Shown one piece after another: positions 63,898 to 64,000 of a DNA stretch of 64,000 bases (its first letter is position 1; each line of letters opens with the position of its first letter). The notes below the pieces were generated by a model. That model was not told the DNA's origin and searched no databases. It saw only the letters and a program-made list of their open reading frames with translations. Both the position numbers and the translations under genes were made by a program. The stretch covers positions 54,338-118,337 of the forward strand of contig CAZRMM010000003.1 of assembly GCA_964601225.1 (NCBI GenBank), given 5' to 3'. Source of the DNA: CAYRGC01 sp964601225. GTDB taxonomy: Bacteria; Patescibacteriota; Gracilibacteria; Peribacterales; Peribacteraceae.

Positions 63898-64000
63898 ATG
63901 AAATCCTATCTCGACTCCGTCCGCATCGCGCCGAAGAAAGCCAACCTCATCGCTAAGATGGTGCGCGGTCTGCCGGTACCCGATGCAGTGGAGCAACTGC
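63898..64000 (+). CDS. rplV: 50S ribosomal protein L22 (5' part)
   Basis: The first 34 residues are in the window: KSYLDSVRIAPKKANLIAKM then VRGLPVPDAVEQL, which match L22 (the VRxxPKKxxLxAxxVRG signature). The gene runs off the window end. Order L3-L4-L23-L2-S19-L22 is the standard S10 operon order. Confidence 0.92.
   Translation, partial: MKSYLDSVRIAPKKANLIAKMVRGLPVPDAVEQL

Overview
The window looks like a chromosomal segment of a Patescibacteria/CPR-type bacterium; a Peribacteria or Peregrinibacteria-like lineage is my best guess. This rests on the overall pattern: a 23S rRNA gene carrying a group I intron and unlinked from 16S, many small orphan proteins, several very large SLH/Ig/FN3 surface proteins, and minimal 5' leaders. 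TGA is used as a stop (for example in aguB), so the genetic code appears standard, unlike Gracilibacteria. No taxonomic marker was searched, so the assignment is inference.

Layout. 1-5000: untranslated leader and an abundant SLH-type S-layer protein with a strong terminator. 5.1-12 kb: a FemAB-type peptidoglycan aminoacyltransferase, Mn-type superoxide dismutase, and a polyamine cluster made of a fold-III PLP decarboxylase, a deoxyhypusine-synthase-like protein, N-carbamoylputrescine amidase and agmatine deiminase. 12-18 kb: small orphans, rpoB (without rpoC; basic H1-like N-terminal tail) and ssb. 18.3-22.5 kb: a 23S-5S rRNA unit with its own promoter, an attenuator-like leader and a 577-nt group I intron in 23S. 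22.7-25.6 kb: small orphans, a membrane protein and an RsuA/RluB pseudouridine synthase. 25.6-43.6 kb (minus strand): a three-gene operon of a 5134-residue LamG/FN3 surface protein, an ABC ATPase and a MacB/FtsX-type permease. 43.9-49.3 kb: a beta-CASP RNase, three orphans, and lysyl-tRNA synthetase fused to an HD-superfamily hydrolase. 49.4-57.9 kb: two related SLH/Ig surface proteins. 58-60.6 kb: an orphan and a duplicated two-gene cassette (helical soluble protein plus small membrane protein). 60.6-64 kb: start of the S10-type ribosomal operon (L3, L4, L23, L2, S19, L22 partial).

Two genome-wide habits stand out. First, no gene has a properly placed Shine-Dalgarno sequence. One set of genes has a -10 hexamer ending only 6-9 nt before the start codon (leaderless mRNAs), and most others, including genes inside operons, have a C/U-rich stretch before the start. 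Second, several families of degenerate inverted 'word' repeats lie between genes, inside the intron and, in frame, inside protein-coding genes (femAB-like, rluB-like, lysS, rplD), resembling in principle the palindromic elements known from Rickettsia proteins.
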